64,000 nt of DNA, from positions 124,001 to 188,000 of the forward strand of contig NZ_FZNL01000003.1 of assembly GCF_900187965.1 (NCBI RefSeq), read 5' to 3'. How positions within the stretch are numbered: the first letter of the stretch is position 1; each line of letters starts with the position of its first letter. Shown here one piece after another: positions 1 through 8,595 of this stretch. The translations under genes were made by a program, and so were the position numbers. Below the pieces are notes generated by a model. It was given only the letters and a program-made list of their open reading frames with translations, ran no database searches and was not told the origin of the DNA. The stretch is from Flavobacterium sp. ov086. Its GTDB lineage: Bacteria; Bacteroidota; Bacteroidia; Flavobacteriales; Flavobacteriaceae.

Positions 1-1868
1 CTAATATTATATTATTGGACAAAGTGCCAATGCAACCACGTTTTGCAGACAATCGTATTGGTTATTTCGCAGAAAAACACTGGTACTTTAGCGATGATCA
101 ACAAGCTATGCGTGAAAAAGAATTGATCACGCGTTGGAGATTAGAGCCTAAAAAAGAAGACATTGAAAAATATAAAAATGGAGAATTAGTAGAACCTAAG
201 AAACCTATTATATATTATATTGATCCATCGACTCCTAAACAATGGCGCTCTTATATTATAGAAGGTGTTCGCGATTGGCAAGTAGCTTTTGAAAAAGCAG
301 GTTTTAAAAATGCTGTAATTGCAAAAGAACCAACTGAGGCTGATACTGATTTTGATATTGATGACGTACGTTATTCGGTTATTACTTATGTGGCTTCGCA
401 AAAATCAAATGCTATGGGACCTGCGGTTGTAGACCCTAGAAGTGGGGAAATTATCGAGTCTGATATTATCTGGTGGCATAATGTAATGACTTCATTGCAA
501 AGTTGGATGCGTATTCAGACCGGAGCGATTGATCCAAAAGCAAGAGGAAACAAATTTAGTGATGAACATATGGGTGAAGCAATTCGTTTTGTATCGTCTC
601 ATGAAGTTGGACACACTTTTGGTCTGAAACATAATATGGGAGCATCTTTTGCATATCCTGTAGAATCGTTAAGATCTAAAGAATTTACAGAAAAAATGGG
701 CGGAACTGCTCCGTCGATCATGGATTATGCACGTTACAATTATATTGCTCAACCTGAAGATCATGTAGAAGCGATTACTCCAAAAATTGGTGAATATGAT
801 AAATATGCCATCGAATGGGGTTATAGATGGTATGCAGATCAAACTGAAGAGCACACAGCATTAAATAATCTGATTGCAAAACATCAAAATGATCCCCTTT
901 ATTTCTACGGTGAACAACAAGATGGAGACAGTACTATAGATCCTCGCTCACAATCTGAAGATTTGGGTGATGATGCTATGAAAGCCAGCGAATATGGTCT
1001 TAAGAACCTAAAAAGAGTCGTAAGCAATATTCTGGAATGGAGTTATGACAAAGACGAATCTTATTACCAAACGGGTAAACTTTATATAGGCGCTATTGGT
1101 CAATGGAATTTGTACAACTATCACGTATTAAACAATTTGGGTGGTATTTATTTGAATACTACTGTTCATGGTGATAATAAAGCGAGTTATGTTCCGGTTC
1201 CGGCTGCGATACAAAAAAGAGCTGTAGCGTATTTACTGAAAAACACGATTGCGATTCCGGAGTGGTTATTTTTTAATCCGATTCTGGATAAAACAAATCC
1301 GCTGAAAGATTCGCCGTTAGGACCATACGAATACACACCTTATACATTGGCAAGAGAATTACAATACAGTGTTTTCTATAGTATGTTAAGCGATGATCGT
1401 TTATTGCGAATGACCGAAAACGAGTTGTTTCAACGTAATGGTACTAAAGAAAATATATTTACGGTTACGCAATTATTCCAGATACTACGTCAAAACATAT
1501 TTGCTTCAACGATACAAAACAAGTCGCTTACGATTTTAGAACGTATGACTCAAAAGAATTACGTAGATGTATTGATTGTTTCGACAAATAAACTTTTTGA
1601 AAAAACTGATGCTAAAAAAGGAATTCAGTTAAACGAAAATTTAAACATGCCTCAATTGTGTGACTATTTAGACGGATCAAAAATGGCACGCAACATTAAT
1701 CAGTCTTCTTTAAAAAGAGTTACTGAGGTTACTTCTGATAAAAAAGGGGAACTAAACCAGATTTTGCAATTATTGAAATCTAAAAGAAGCATTGGAAATC
1801 AAGAAACCAAGAATCATTATTTCGATTTGATCCAACGCATTGAAAGAGCATTAAACAACACATTATAA
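1..1868 (+). CDS. Zinc-dependent metalloprotease (DUF5117/DUF4953-like), 5' truncated
   Basis: The reading frame is open to the left edge of the window, so the N-terminus and signal peptide are missing. The protein carries the metzincin-type zinc motif HEVGHTFGLKHN around base 600, with His ligands and catalytic Glu, followed by a downstream Met-containing SIMDYARYNY segment that resembles a Met-turn. Large Bacteroidota secreted proteases of the DUF5117/DUF5118/DUF4953 group have this arrangement. The stop lies 30 bases before the susC-like gene on the same strand, so protease, SusC and SusD probably form one operon for peptide or protein capture. The substrate cannot be read from the sequence. 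Confidence 0.85.
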   Translation, partial: NIILLDKVPMQPRFADNRIGYFAEKHWYFSDDQQAMREKELITRWRLEPKKEDIEKYKNGELVEPKKPIIYYIDPSTPKQWRSYIIEGVRDWQVAFEKAGFKNAVIAKEPTEADTDFDIDDVRYSVITYVASQKSNAMGPAVVDPRSGEIIESDIIWWHNVMTSLQSWMRIQTGAIDPKARGNKFSDEHMGEAIRFVSSHEVGHTFGLKHNMGASFAYPVESLRSKEFTEKMGGTAPSIMDYARYNYIAQPEDHVEAITPKIGEYDKYAIEWGYRWYADQTEEHTALNNLIAKHQNDPLYFYGEQQDGDSTIDPRSQSEDLGDDAMKASEYGLKNLKRVVSNILEWSYDKDESYYQTGKLYIGAIGQWNLYNYHVLNNLGGIYLNTTVHGDNKASYVPVPAAIQKRAVAYLLKNTIAIPEWLFFNPILDKTNPLKDSPLGPYEYTPYTLARELQYSVFYSMLSDDRLLRMTENELFQRNGTKENIFTVTQLFQILRQNIFASTIQNKSLTILERMTQKNYVDVLIVSTNKLFEKTDAKKGIQLNENLNMPQLCDYLDGSKMARNINQSSLKRVTEVTSDKKGELNQILQLLKSKRSIGNQETKNHYFDLIQRIERALNNTL

Positions 1869-1898
1869 AATTTTTAACCAAACTCCAAACACAAACTA

Positions 1899-4800
1899 AT
1901 GAAGAATCTATTTTACATGCTGAGTTTCCTACTTGCCCTTTCCGGGTATGCGCAGGAAAGGACAATTAAAGGTACCGTAGTTGATGCCAAAGACGGACTG
2001 CCAATACCTGGTGTTACTGTTTTTGTAGAGAACAGTTCCGTATCTAACAACACACAACAAAAAGGTGTGATCCAAAGTTCAAGCCTTGGAACCGTAACTG
2101 ATTTTGACGGTACATTTGAATTCAAAATCAACAGTAATATGAAAAGTTTAAGAGTAACTTATATGGGTTACCTACCTTATACTATTGATATTACATCACA
2201 AAACAACTACACTATTTCTTTAAAATCTGACGTAGCAGAATTAAAAGAAATTGTTGTAACAGGTTATCAAAAAATCGAGAAAAGAAAATTAACATCGGCT
2301 GTTGCGCAAGTTGAAATGGCAGATATCAAACAAGCAGGTGTTGCGAGTTTGGATCAAATGTTAATTGGTCAGGTTGCGGGTGTAGCGGTAACGCAACAAA
2401 CGGGAGCTCCTGGAACAATCTCAAAAATCAGAATTCGTGGTACTGCATCTCTTAATGGTGCTCAGGATCCGTTATGGGTTTTAGATGGTTTACCTCTTGA
2501 AGGAAATGATGTTCCTCAAAACTATGACAAAGACAATATAGATGTATTAAGTAACTTTTCTATCGCAGGATTAAACCCTGATGACATCAAAGATATTACC
2601 ATATTAAAAGATGCTGCTGCAACTGCTATTTACGGAGCAAGAGCTGCAAATGGTGTTATTGTGGTAACGACTAAAAAAGGAAGAAAAGGAAACATGAAAG
2701 TAGACTTTAGCGTTAATACTTTTGTGACTCAAAAACCTGATTTTTCTAAATTAAACCTTTTAAACTCTTCTCAAAAAGTAGATTTTGAACTTTCGCTAGC
2801 TTCTAGAGAAGATTTGACTTACAGAGACACGGCTGGGGAAATTTCCCGCATTCTAAACCAGGCTAATGAATTAGGAGCCTATAGATCGGGAGGTTTTTCG
2901 TCTCTAAGTCCAACAACACAAAACTCAATCAACGCTTTAAGAAGCAACAATACTAATTGGGGTGACTTATTGTATAAAACTGCTTTTAACACGCAATACG
3001 CTTTAAGTTTATCCGGTGGTGGTGAAAGATCTGATTACTATTTCTCTTTAGGAGCTTATAATGAAGAAGGAGCTACTGTAGGAACTGGTTTTGACAGATA
3101 CAACCTTACCTTAAAAAACAACTTCGATGTAACTGATAAATTACACGTTGGTGTTGGAATTTTTGGTACTCAAAGCAAGAAAACAAGTTATCTTTCAGAT
3201 ACAGATGGTTTTACAAATCCTTCTAATTATTCAAGAAACGTAAACCCATACCTGACTCCATTCAATACTGATGGAAGTTATAAATATGATAAAGATATCA
3301 AAGGATTTGGAAATGGAACTGTTTATGTTCCTTTTAATTTCTTAGAAGAAAGAGAAAATACGAATTACGAATTACTAACAAGATCGGTAAAAGCATTACT
3401 TGATGTTGATTATAATATTACAAAAGGCTTAAAAGCAAGTACACAAATTGGTTTACAGTTTGATAACAATTCTTCTGAAAAATACGCTGGTAAAGACACT
3501 TACTATACAAGAAAAGAAAGAGAAAAAACAAGTGTATTTGCAAACGGAGCTTATAATTATTTCCTTCCTTTTGGTGGAATTATTCAAAATTCAAACACAG
3601 ACTTTTTCCAATACAACTGGAAAACTATGGTGAACTATAGTACTACTCTTGGAGGAAAACATGAGTTGGAATTTATGGTTGGTAATGAATTAAGAAAAAA
3701 CAAAACCACTGCTATTAATACGAAAGCTTTTGGTTATGATCCAAAAACATTGACATCAACTCAAATTGTTTTTCCAACTCCAAGCTATGCAGCTGACATA
3801 AACTATAGAACGTATTTAAAGAATGAAAACGAAAATGCATTTGCATCATTCTTTGCAACAGCATCTTATACTTACAACAGAAAATATACTTTCTTTGGAA
3901 GTGTTCGTTACGATGGTTCAGATTTATTTGGTGCAGACCCTAAATACAAATACTTACCATTATGGGCAGTATCTGGTTCTTGGGCAGTATCTGAGGAAAA
4001 TTTCTTAAAAGATAGTGACGTGATTTCTAATTTAAGATTACGTGCGTCTTACGGTTTACAAGGAAATATCGACAAAAATACTTCTCCGTATGTAGTGGGT
4101 ACAAACCAAACAACTGTTATTTTACCAGGACAAACAGAACCTGTTATTTCAGTATCTTCCCCTCCAAATGATAAATTAAGATGGGAAAAAACCACCAATA
4201 CTAACGTTGGAATGGATCTTGGTTTATTCAAGAATCGTATCAACATTATTACCGATGTTTACGGAAGAAAAAGTACCGATTTAATTGGTTTACAATCGCT
4301 TGCTCTGGAAAATGGATTTGAATATACAAATGCTAACTGGGCTCAGGTAACCAATAAAGGATATGAGATTTCTTTGTCTACCAGAAACATTGATCATCCA
4401 AACTTTAAGTGGAATACCACAATCAATTTTGCTCATAATAAGAGTAATGTTGATCGTATTCAAACAAGATCAAATAGTTATTTACCTTCTAGAGAAGGAC
4501 TTCCGGTGAATGCGGTATTCGCATTAAAAACTGCAGGAATTGATGAAAATGGTTATCCTTTATTTGTAAATAAAAAAGGAGAAACCGTAAACTCACAAAC
4601 CTTTTTTGCCCTTTATGACCCATATGCAGATTTTTTCCCGGGAGTTCTATCTCAATCAAAACTTACAGATGCAGAAACAAGAGATTTGTTTACTTATGTA
4701 GGAGATTTAGATCCTAAATTTACTGGTGGTTTTATCAACACCTTTAAGCTTCATAATTTTGACCTTACAATTGCAACCACTTTCAATATTAAACAAACTG

Positions 4801-5240
4801 TTGTTGAAAAACCTACTTTCAATGGCACACAATTAGATCGTGGTCAAAACTATACTACTGATGCGCTTAATGCATGGTCACCTACTAATACAGGTTCACA
4901 CATACCTGGAATTACAAGTGAAACTTCAGGAACAGGAGATTCATGGATGGCTTACCAATGGTATTCTGGAGGAAATCAATTGCCAATGTATAACTATTTA
5001 GATACATGGGTTCATGAAATGAGTTTTATGCGTGTAAGCAGTATTCGTTTTGGATATTCTTTACCTAAAAAAGCTACAAACAGTATGTTTATGGAAAACA
5101 TTAGATTTAGCATTGAAGGTAGAAACCTATTCGTAATCAGCTCTGATTACAAAGGTTACTTTGACCCTGAAACTTTTGGAAATATCTATGCACAACCAAT
5201 CCCAAGATCAATTTCTTTAGGATGTAACCTAACTTTTTAA
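1899..5240 (+). CDS. SusC/RagA-family TonB-linked outer membrane transporter
   Basis: This 1113-residue protein starts with a signal peptide ending near SGYAQ. A carboxypeptidase-regulatory-like domain follows (about residues 22-110), then a TonB-dependent plug with the typical start LKEIVVTGYQKIEK, and a long beta-barrel ending in aromatic LGCNLTF. It would form the outer membrane channel for a ligand captured by the SusD-like lipoprotein 11 bases downstream. The upstream neighbour is a metalloprotease and no glycosidase is adjacent, so a peptide-derived substrate is more likely than a glycan; that is inference. It is normal in length for the family. Confidence 0.95.
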   Translation: MKNLFYMLSFLLALSGYAQERTIKGTVVDAKDGLPIPGVTVFVENSSVSNNTQQKGVIQSSSLGTVTDFDGTFEFKINSNMKSLRVTYMGYLPYTIDITSQNNYTISLKSDVAELKEIVVTGYQKIEKRKLTSAVAQVEMADIKQAGVASLDQMLIGQVAGVAVTQQTGAPGTISKIRIRGTASLNGAQDPLWVLDGLPLEGNDVPQNYDKDNIDVLSNFSIAGLNPDDIKDITILKDAAATAIYGARAANGVIVVTTKKGRKGNMKVDFSVNTFVTQKPDFSKLNLLNSSQKVDFELSLASREDLTYRDTAGEISRILNQANELGAYRSGGFSSLSPTTQNSINALRSNNTNWGDLLYKTAFNTQYALSLSGGGERSDYYFSLGAYNEEGATVGTGFDRYNLTLKNNFDVTDKLHVGVGIFGTQSKKTSYLSDTDGFTNPSNYSRNVNPYLTPFNTDGSYKYDKDIKGFGNGTVYVPFNFLEERENTNYELLTRSVKALLDVDYNITKGLKASTQIGLQFDNNSSEKYAGKDTYYTRKEREKTSVFANGAYNYFLPFGGIIQNSNTDFFQYNWKTMVNYSTTLGGKHELEFMVGNELRKNKTTAINTKAFGYDPKTLTSTQIVFPTPSYAADINYRTYLKNENENAFASFFATASYTYNRKYTFFGSVRYDGSDLFGADPKYKYLPLWAVSGSWAVSEENFLKDSDVISNLRLRASYGLQGNIDKNTSPYVVGTNQTTVILPGQTEPVISVSSPPNDKLRWEKTTNTNVGMDLGLFKNRINIITDVYGRKSTDLIGLQSLALENGFEYTNANWAQVTNKGYEISLSTRNIDHPNFKWNTTINFAHNKSNVDRIQTRSNSYLPSREGLPVNAVFALKTAGIDENGYPLFVNKKGETVNSQTFFALYDPYADFFPGVLSQSKLTDAETRDLFTYVGDLDPKFTGGFINTFKLHNFDLTIATTFNIKQTVVEKPTFNGTQLDRGQNYTTDALNAWSPTNTGSHIPGITSETSGTGDSWMAYQWYSGGNQLPMYNYLDTWVHEMSFMRVSSIRFGYSLPKKATNSMFMENIRFSIEGRNLFVISSDYKGYFDPETFGNIYAQPIPRSISLGCNLTF

Positions 5241-5251
5241 TCTGATTCAAA

Positions 5252-6571
5252 ATGAAAAATATATTAAAATACGTATTCTTTGCCAGCGTAGCAATTACTA
5301 CTGTAAGCTGTGATAATTACCTTGATGTTAAGCCAGTGGGTAAAGTAATTCCGGAAACTTTAGCAGATTACAGAGCCTTAATGACAAAAGGATATTCTAT
5401 AACTGCAATTCACAAAGCATTGTCTGCTGTAAGAGCAGATGAATTGATTCTTGATGAATTTAATGACAATGCAACTTTCTATAAGGATCATTATATCTGG
5501 AATGATATCAATCCTGATAAAACGACAAACGTTTTTCCTTATGCAACTTTATACAACAGGATTTTTTATACGAATGTAGTTATCAATGAAGCAAGCCAAA
5601 AATTAGCTCCTTCTGCAGAGAAAGACCAATTAATTGGAGAAGCTTATGCATTAAGAGCCTTAAGTTACTTTGATTTATTGAACATATTCAGTAAACCTTA
5701 TAATGCTGCAACAGCTGCATCAGACAAGGGTGTTCCATTGGCTTTAAAAATAGATTTAGAGCAAGCTTATGTTCCTCAAAGTATTGCTGTTATTTACGAT
5801 CAGATTTTATCTGATAACGAAGAGGCAAAAAGATTATTGAATTTAGACACGCAAGCAACAGGTATTAATTATCGTTTTTCTAAGGCTTCTTTATATGCTA
5901 TGGAATCTCGTATTTTCCTTTACAGAAAAGAGTGGGCTAAAGCTATTGCTGCTGCAGATAAAGCAATGACATTCAAAAATGCTTTAATAAACTTAAATGC
6001 GACACCAGCTTTGCCTAACCTTTATAATGGTCCGGAATCTATATTAGCGCTTGAGGATCCTTTTATCAATATTATAAAAGGAACATCATATGCTTCACCA
6101 ACTTTAACAGGTGTTTATGATAAAACAAACGACTTACGTTTTGCTTTGTATTATCAGGCAAGCGGAAGCAGATTCAGATTTAGAAAAGGTGGTGATATCG
6201 CTCAAAAATGTACTTTTAGAACTTCTGAATTGTATTTGACAAAAGCAGAAGCATCAGCACAATTGAACGATCTTCCAACGACAAGAACAACAGTTTTGGC
6301 TTTTATCAAAAACAGATATACTGCGACAGGTTTCAACACATTAAGCACATCGATTGCTGCAATGACACAAACTCAGCTTCTTGATTTTATAGCTCAGGAA
6401 AGACAACGTGAGTTTGCGGTTGAAGGTCACCGTTGGTTTGATTTAAGAAGAACTACTCAAAAACAAATCATCCATAACTATGGTGGAGAAGATCATACAT
6501 TGATAGAAAATGACCCGCGATATACGCTGCCATTTCCTAAAGATGCAATATTAAACAATCCTGAATTGTAA
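5252..6571 (+). CDS. SusD/RagB-family substrate-binding lipoprotein
   Basis: This 439-residue protein begins with a lipoprotein signal (lipobox ending TTVSC at about residue 20) and the family-typical DNYLDVKPVGKVIPETLADYR start. The C-terminal part has the SusD signature ERQREFAVEGHRWFDLRR. It is expected on the cell surface as the lid of the SusC channel encoded 11 bases upstream. At 439 residues it is at the short end for SusD proteins. A strong terminator follows immediately, so this gene ends the protease-SusC-SusD unit. Confidence 0.94.
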   Translation: MKNILKYVFFASVAITTVSCDNYLDVKPVGKVIPETLADYRALMTKGYSITAIHKALSAVRADELILDEFNDNATFYKDHYIWNDINPDKTTNVFPYATLYNRIFYTNVVINEASQKLAPSAEKDQLIGEAYALRALSYFDLLNIFSKPYNAATAASDKGVPLALKIDLEQAYVPQSIAVIYDQILSDNEEAKRLLNLDTQATGINYRFSKASLYAMESRIFLYRKEWAKAIAAADKAMTFKNALINLNATPALPNLYNGPESILALEDPFINIIKGTSYASPTLTGVYDKTNDLRFALYYQASGSRFRFRKGGDIAQKCTFRTSELYLTKAEASAQLNDLPTTRTTVLAFIKNRYTATGFNTLSTSIAAMTQTQLLDFIAQERQREFAVEGHRWFDLRRTTQKQIIHNYGGEDHTLIENDPRYTLPFPKDAILNNPEL

Positions 6572-6578
6572 TAAAATT

Positions 6579-6608
6579 AGCTCCGTTTTTAACGGAGCTT
6601 TTTTTTTA
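6579..6608 (+). terminator. Rho-independent terminator after susD-like gene
   Basis: AGCTCCGT, a TTTTA-type loop, then ACGGAGCT followed by a run of T. It lies directly after the susD-like stop codon. Confidence 0.9.
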
Positions 6609-6614
6609 ACTTTG
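6607..6614 (+). promoter_or_regulatory. Candidate -7 box for the LytTR regulator gene
   Basis: TAACTTTG matches the Bacteroidota -7 consensus TAnnTTTG and lies 16 bases before the start codon. No convincing -33 element is visible because the region overlaps the preceding terminator. Confidence 0.5.
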
Positions 6615-6630
6615 CAGAAAAATAAACCAA

Positions 6631-7389
6631 ATGAAAATTGTCATTATTGAAGATGAACATCTGGCGTCAAGCTATCTGAAATCAATTCTGGAACAACAAA
6701 CCATAATTTCGATCAGTGAAATTTCGGTGGTGAAATCTGTAAAAGATGCTGTTGCGTTTTTTAAAATAAATACCGTTGATCTTGCTTTTATGGACATCCA
6801 TTTGGGAGACGGAAAAAGTCTGGACATTTTTGAGCAGACGCTTGTTTCCTGTCCGGTTATTTTTATTACCGCTTATGATTCTTATGCCGTAAAAGTTTTC
6901 AAACATTTCACGATCGATTATCTTCTAAAACCTTATGAAGAAGAAGAATTGTTGGAAGCTTTAATGAAATATAAAAATATTAAGGAAACCTTCAATACCA
7001 ATTTAATTGTAGAATCGCTTGTTGAAATTGAAAATCAAAGCAACATTCAGCATCACTTTTTGGTAAGTCACAGAGACAAACTCATTTCTGTAAATGATAC
7101 CGCAATTACCTATTTTTTTGCCACAGGAAAACATCTGTTTATCTATACCAATTCCGGCAACAGTTATTTGTACAATAGCAATCTAAAGGATTTAATCAAT
7201 AAACTTAATCCAATTCTATTCTTTAAAGTAAACCGAAAATATATCATCAACCGTCATCATATTCAGGAAATCATCAAACATTCGAGCCAAAAAATTGAAA
7301 TGCTTTTAAATGTTTCTGTTCCCGATAGCGAGCCTATTATTTTAAGTAAAAAAGAAATTAATAATTTCAAGAACTGGCTGGATTCTTAA
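6631..7389 (+). CDS. LytR/AlgR-type response regulator (REC + LytTR)
   Basis: This 252-residue protein has an N-terminal receiver domain (MKIVIIEDEH, phosphoacceptor Asp55 in LAFMDIHLGD, Lys in YLLKPYEEEE) and a C-terminal LytTR DNA-binding domain (FLVSHRDKLISV to KVNRKYIINRHHI). It would regulate transcription after phosphorylation by a LytS-type kinase. No kinase gene is adjacent, so the partner is encoded elsewhere. The position after the susCD terminator, with its own -7 box, suggests independent expression; a link to the SusCD locus is possible but unproven. Confidence 0.93.
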   Translation: MKIVIIEDEHLASSYLKSILEQQTIISISEISVVKSVKDAVAFFKINTVDLAFMDIHLGDGKSLDIFEQTLVSCPVIFITAYDSYAVKVFKHFTIDYLLKPYEEEELLEALMKYKNIKETFNTNLIVESLVEIENQSNIQHHFLVSHRDKLISVNDTAITYFFATGKHLFIYTNSGNSYLYNSNLKDLINKLNPILFFKVNRKYIINRHHIQEIIKHSSQKIEMLLNVSVPDSEPIILSKKEINNFKNWLDS

Positions 7390-7656
7390 AACAGAGAATA
7401 CCTTTAAAATATTTTTGCAATCTTAACTATGTCTCGCTTAAAACACAAATTTCACACACTAAGCAATCTTTTAGAATGGTGTTAATTTGAGACCCGAGAT
7501 TGAAAGTCGAACAGACGAAGTAAATCCATATTTTTTTCTACAACTCATATTCCCTCTTAATCAAAGAGTCAACTCCCCTTTTTCAATATTAAGATTTCTA
7601 ATACAATTCTAATAATCTTCTAATAAACTTATTTAGATTAAATGTAAACGACGTTA

Positions 7657-7933
7657 TAAATTTGCACTTCTATTGATTTTGTAATACACAAAAATGAAAT
7701 TTTCATAGCCATTACAAAAGTGCAAGACAAATCAACAAGCCAGGTACTATTACATTGGAGTGTTCTAAAATTTTACGGCAGCAGTGATGCTTACTGTAAC
7801 AAATGTTTTTACTTGTTTTTTTAATTAGAACATTCTGCTTCATAATTCTGGAGTAGAATGTTTCTAAGAAAGTATCATTTGTTGGTTTATTTTTTTTTAT
7901 CAAAAGAGCTGTTGCTAAACAGCTCTTTTTTTT
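7657..7933 (+). ncRNA. Candidate structured non-coding RNA or long leader before the response regulator
   Basis: The 744-base gap 7390-8133 has no convincing gene. A TAAATTTG -7-like box at 7657-7664 precedes a structured stretch. GAGTGTTCTAA (7758-7768) can pair with TTAGAACATTC (7825-7835). Part of the latter can instead pair with AGAATGTTTCT (about 7855-7865). The stretch ends in a 12-base-pair hairpin (7902-7929) with a T run. This is the layout of a terminated small RNA or an attenuated leader. The flanks 7390-7656 and 7934-8133 show only AT-rich sequence and, at 8049-8075, a possible promoter (TTTG, 15 bases, TACCTTAG) for the next gene. Confidence 0.4.
7902..7933 (+). terminator. Strong Rho-independent terminator in the gene-free gap
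   Basis: AAAAGAGCTGTT, loop GCTA, AACAGCTCTTTT and further T residues. It is not behind any protein gene on this strand: the nearest upstream stop is 510 bases away, after the LytTR gene. Confidence 0.8.
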
Positions 7934-8133
7934 ATTTCTGTAAAAAGTAAAAGACATTTTCTTAGTATCATAAATAAAGCATTATTCTAAAAAATTGATT
8001 ATGATTTATCATTCAAAAGAGTTAAATTTATTGCAATAATCTTGACTATTTGTAATAAAAATAGGTCTACCTTAGCAGAAATAAACCCTATTCAGGTCTA
8101 TATAAATATTATAAAATTTTATCCTATTATATA

Positions 8134-8583
8134 ATGAACAAGCAGAATTACAATCTTTTACTAGCAGACGACGATGAAGATGATTGCGCTTTTTTTAAAG
8201 AAGCCTTAGACGAATTAGCGCTTCCGGTATCACTTGTAACTGTTAATGACGGTGTGCAGTTAATGGATTATTTAGAAGAGAATTTCTCAAACAATTTACC
8301 GGATATTCTTTTTCTTGATCTCAACATGCCCCGCAAAAATGGTCATGAATGTCTGGCTGAAATAAAAAACAAAGCAGAGCTTAAAAATCTTCCGATAATT
8401 ATTTTTTCGACCTCATTAGACACTGATATTGTTGATTTAATGTACGAAAAAGGAGCTACACATTACATTCGCAAACCAGGCGAATTTTCTAAATTAAAAA
8501 AGGTCATTGGCAATGCATTAGCCATAACATCCGAAAATAATTTCAAGCAACCTGTCAGAGCACAATTTATTCTTCAACCTTAA
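8134..8583 (+). CDS. Single-domain response regulator (Rcp1/CheY-like)
   Basis: This 149-residue protein consists of a receiver domain only: acidic pocket LLLADDDEDD, phosphoacceptor Asp62 in LFLDLNMPRKNG, conserved Ser/Thr in IIIFSTS and Lys in YIRKPG. It resembles the Rcp1 group that pairs with phytochrome-like or multi-PAS kinases. It lies 12 bases upstream of the PAS kinase, almost certainly in one operon, so it is the likely phosphotransfer partner. It has no output domain, so signalling must pass by protein contact. Confidence 0.93.
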   Translation: MNKQNYNLLLADDDEDDCAFFKEALDELALPVSLVTVNDGVQLMDYLEENFSNNLPDILFLDLNMPRKNGHECLAEIKNKAELKNLPIIIFSTSLDTDIVDLMYEKGATHYIRKPGEFSKLKKVIGNALAITSENNFKQPVRAQFILQP

Positions 8584-8595
8584 ATAGTTTTTAGA

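Noticed and set aside
1899..6571. Polysaccharide utilisation locus
   Set aside because: SusC/SusD are present but no glycoside hydrolase or sugar sensor is adjacent; the neighbour is a protease.
7720..7824. 34-codon GTG frame inside the candidate RNA
   Set aside because: No promoter or conserved motif; the pairing segments explain the region better.
7712..7957. 81-codon minus-strand ORF in the gene-free gap
   Set aside because: It reads through the strong terminator hairpin and its composition is that of random AT-rich frames.
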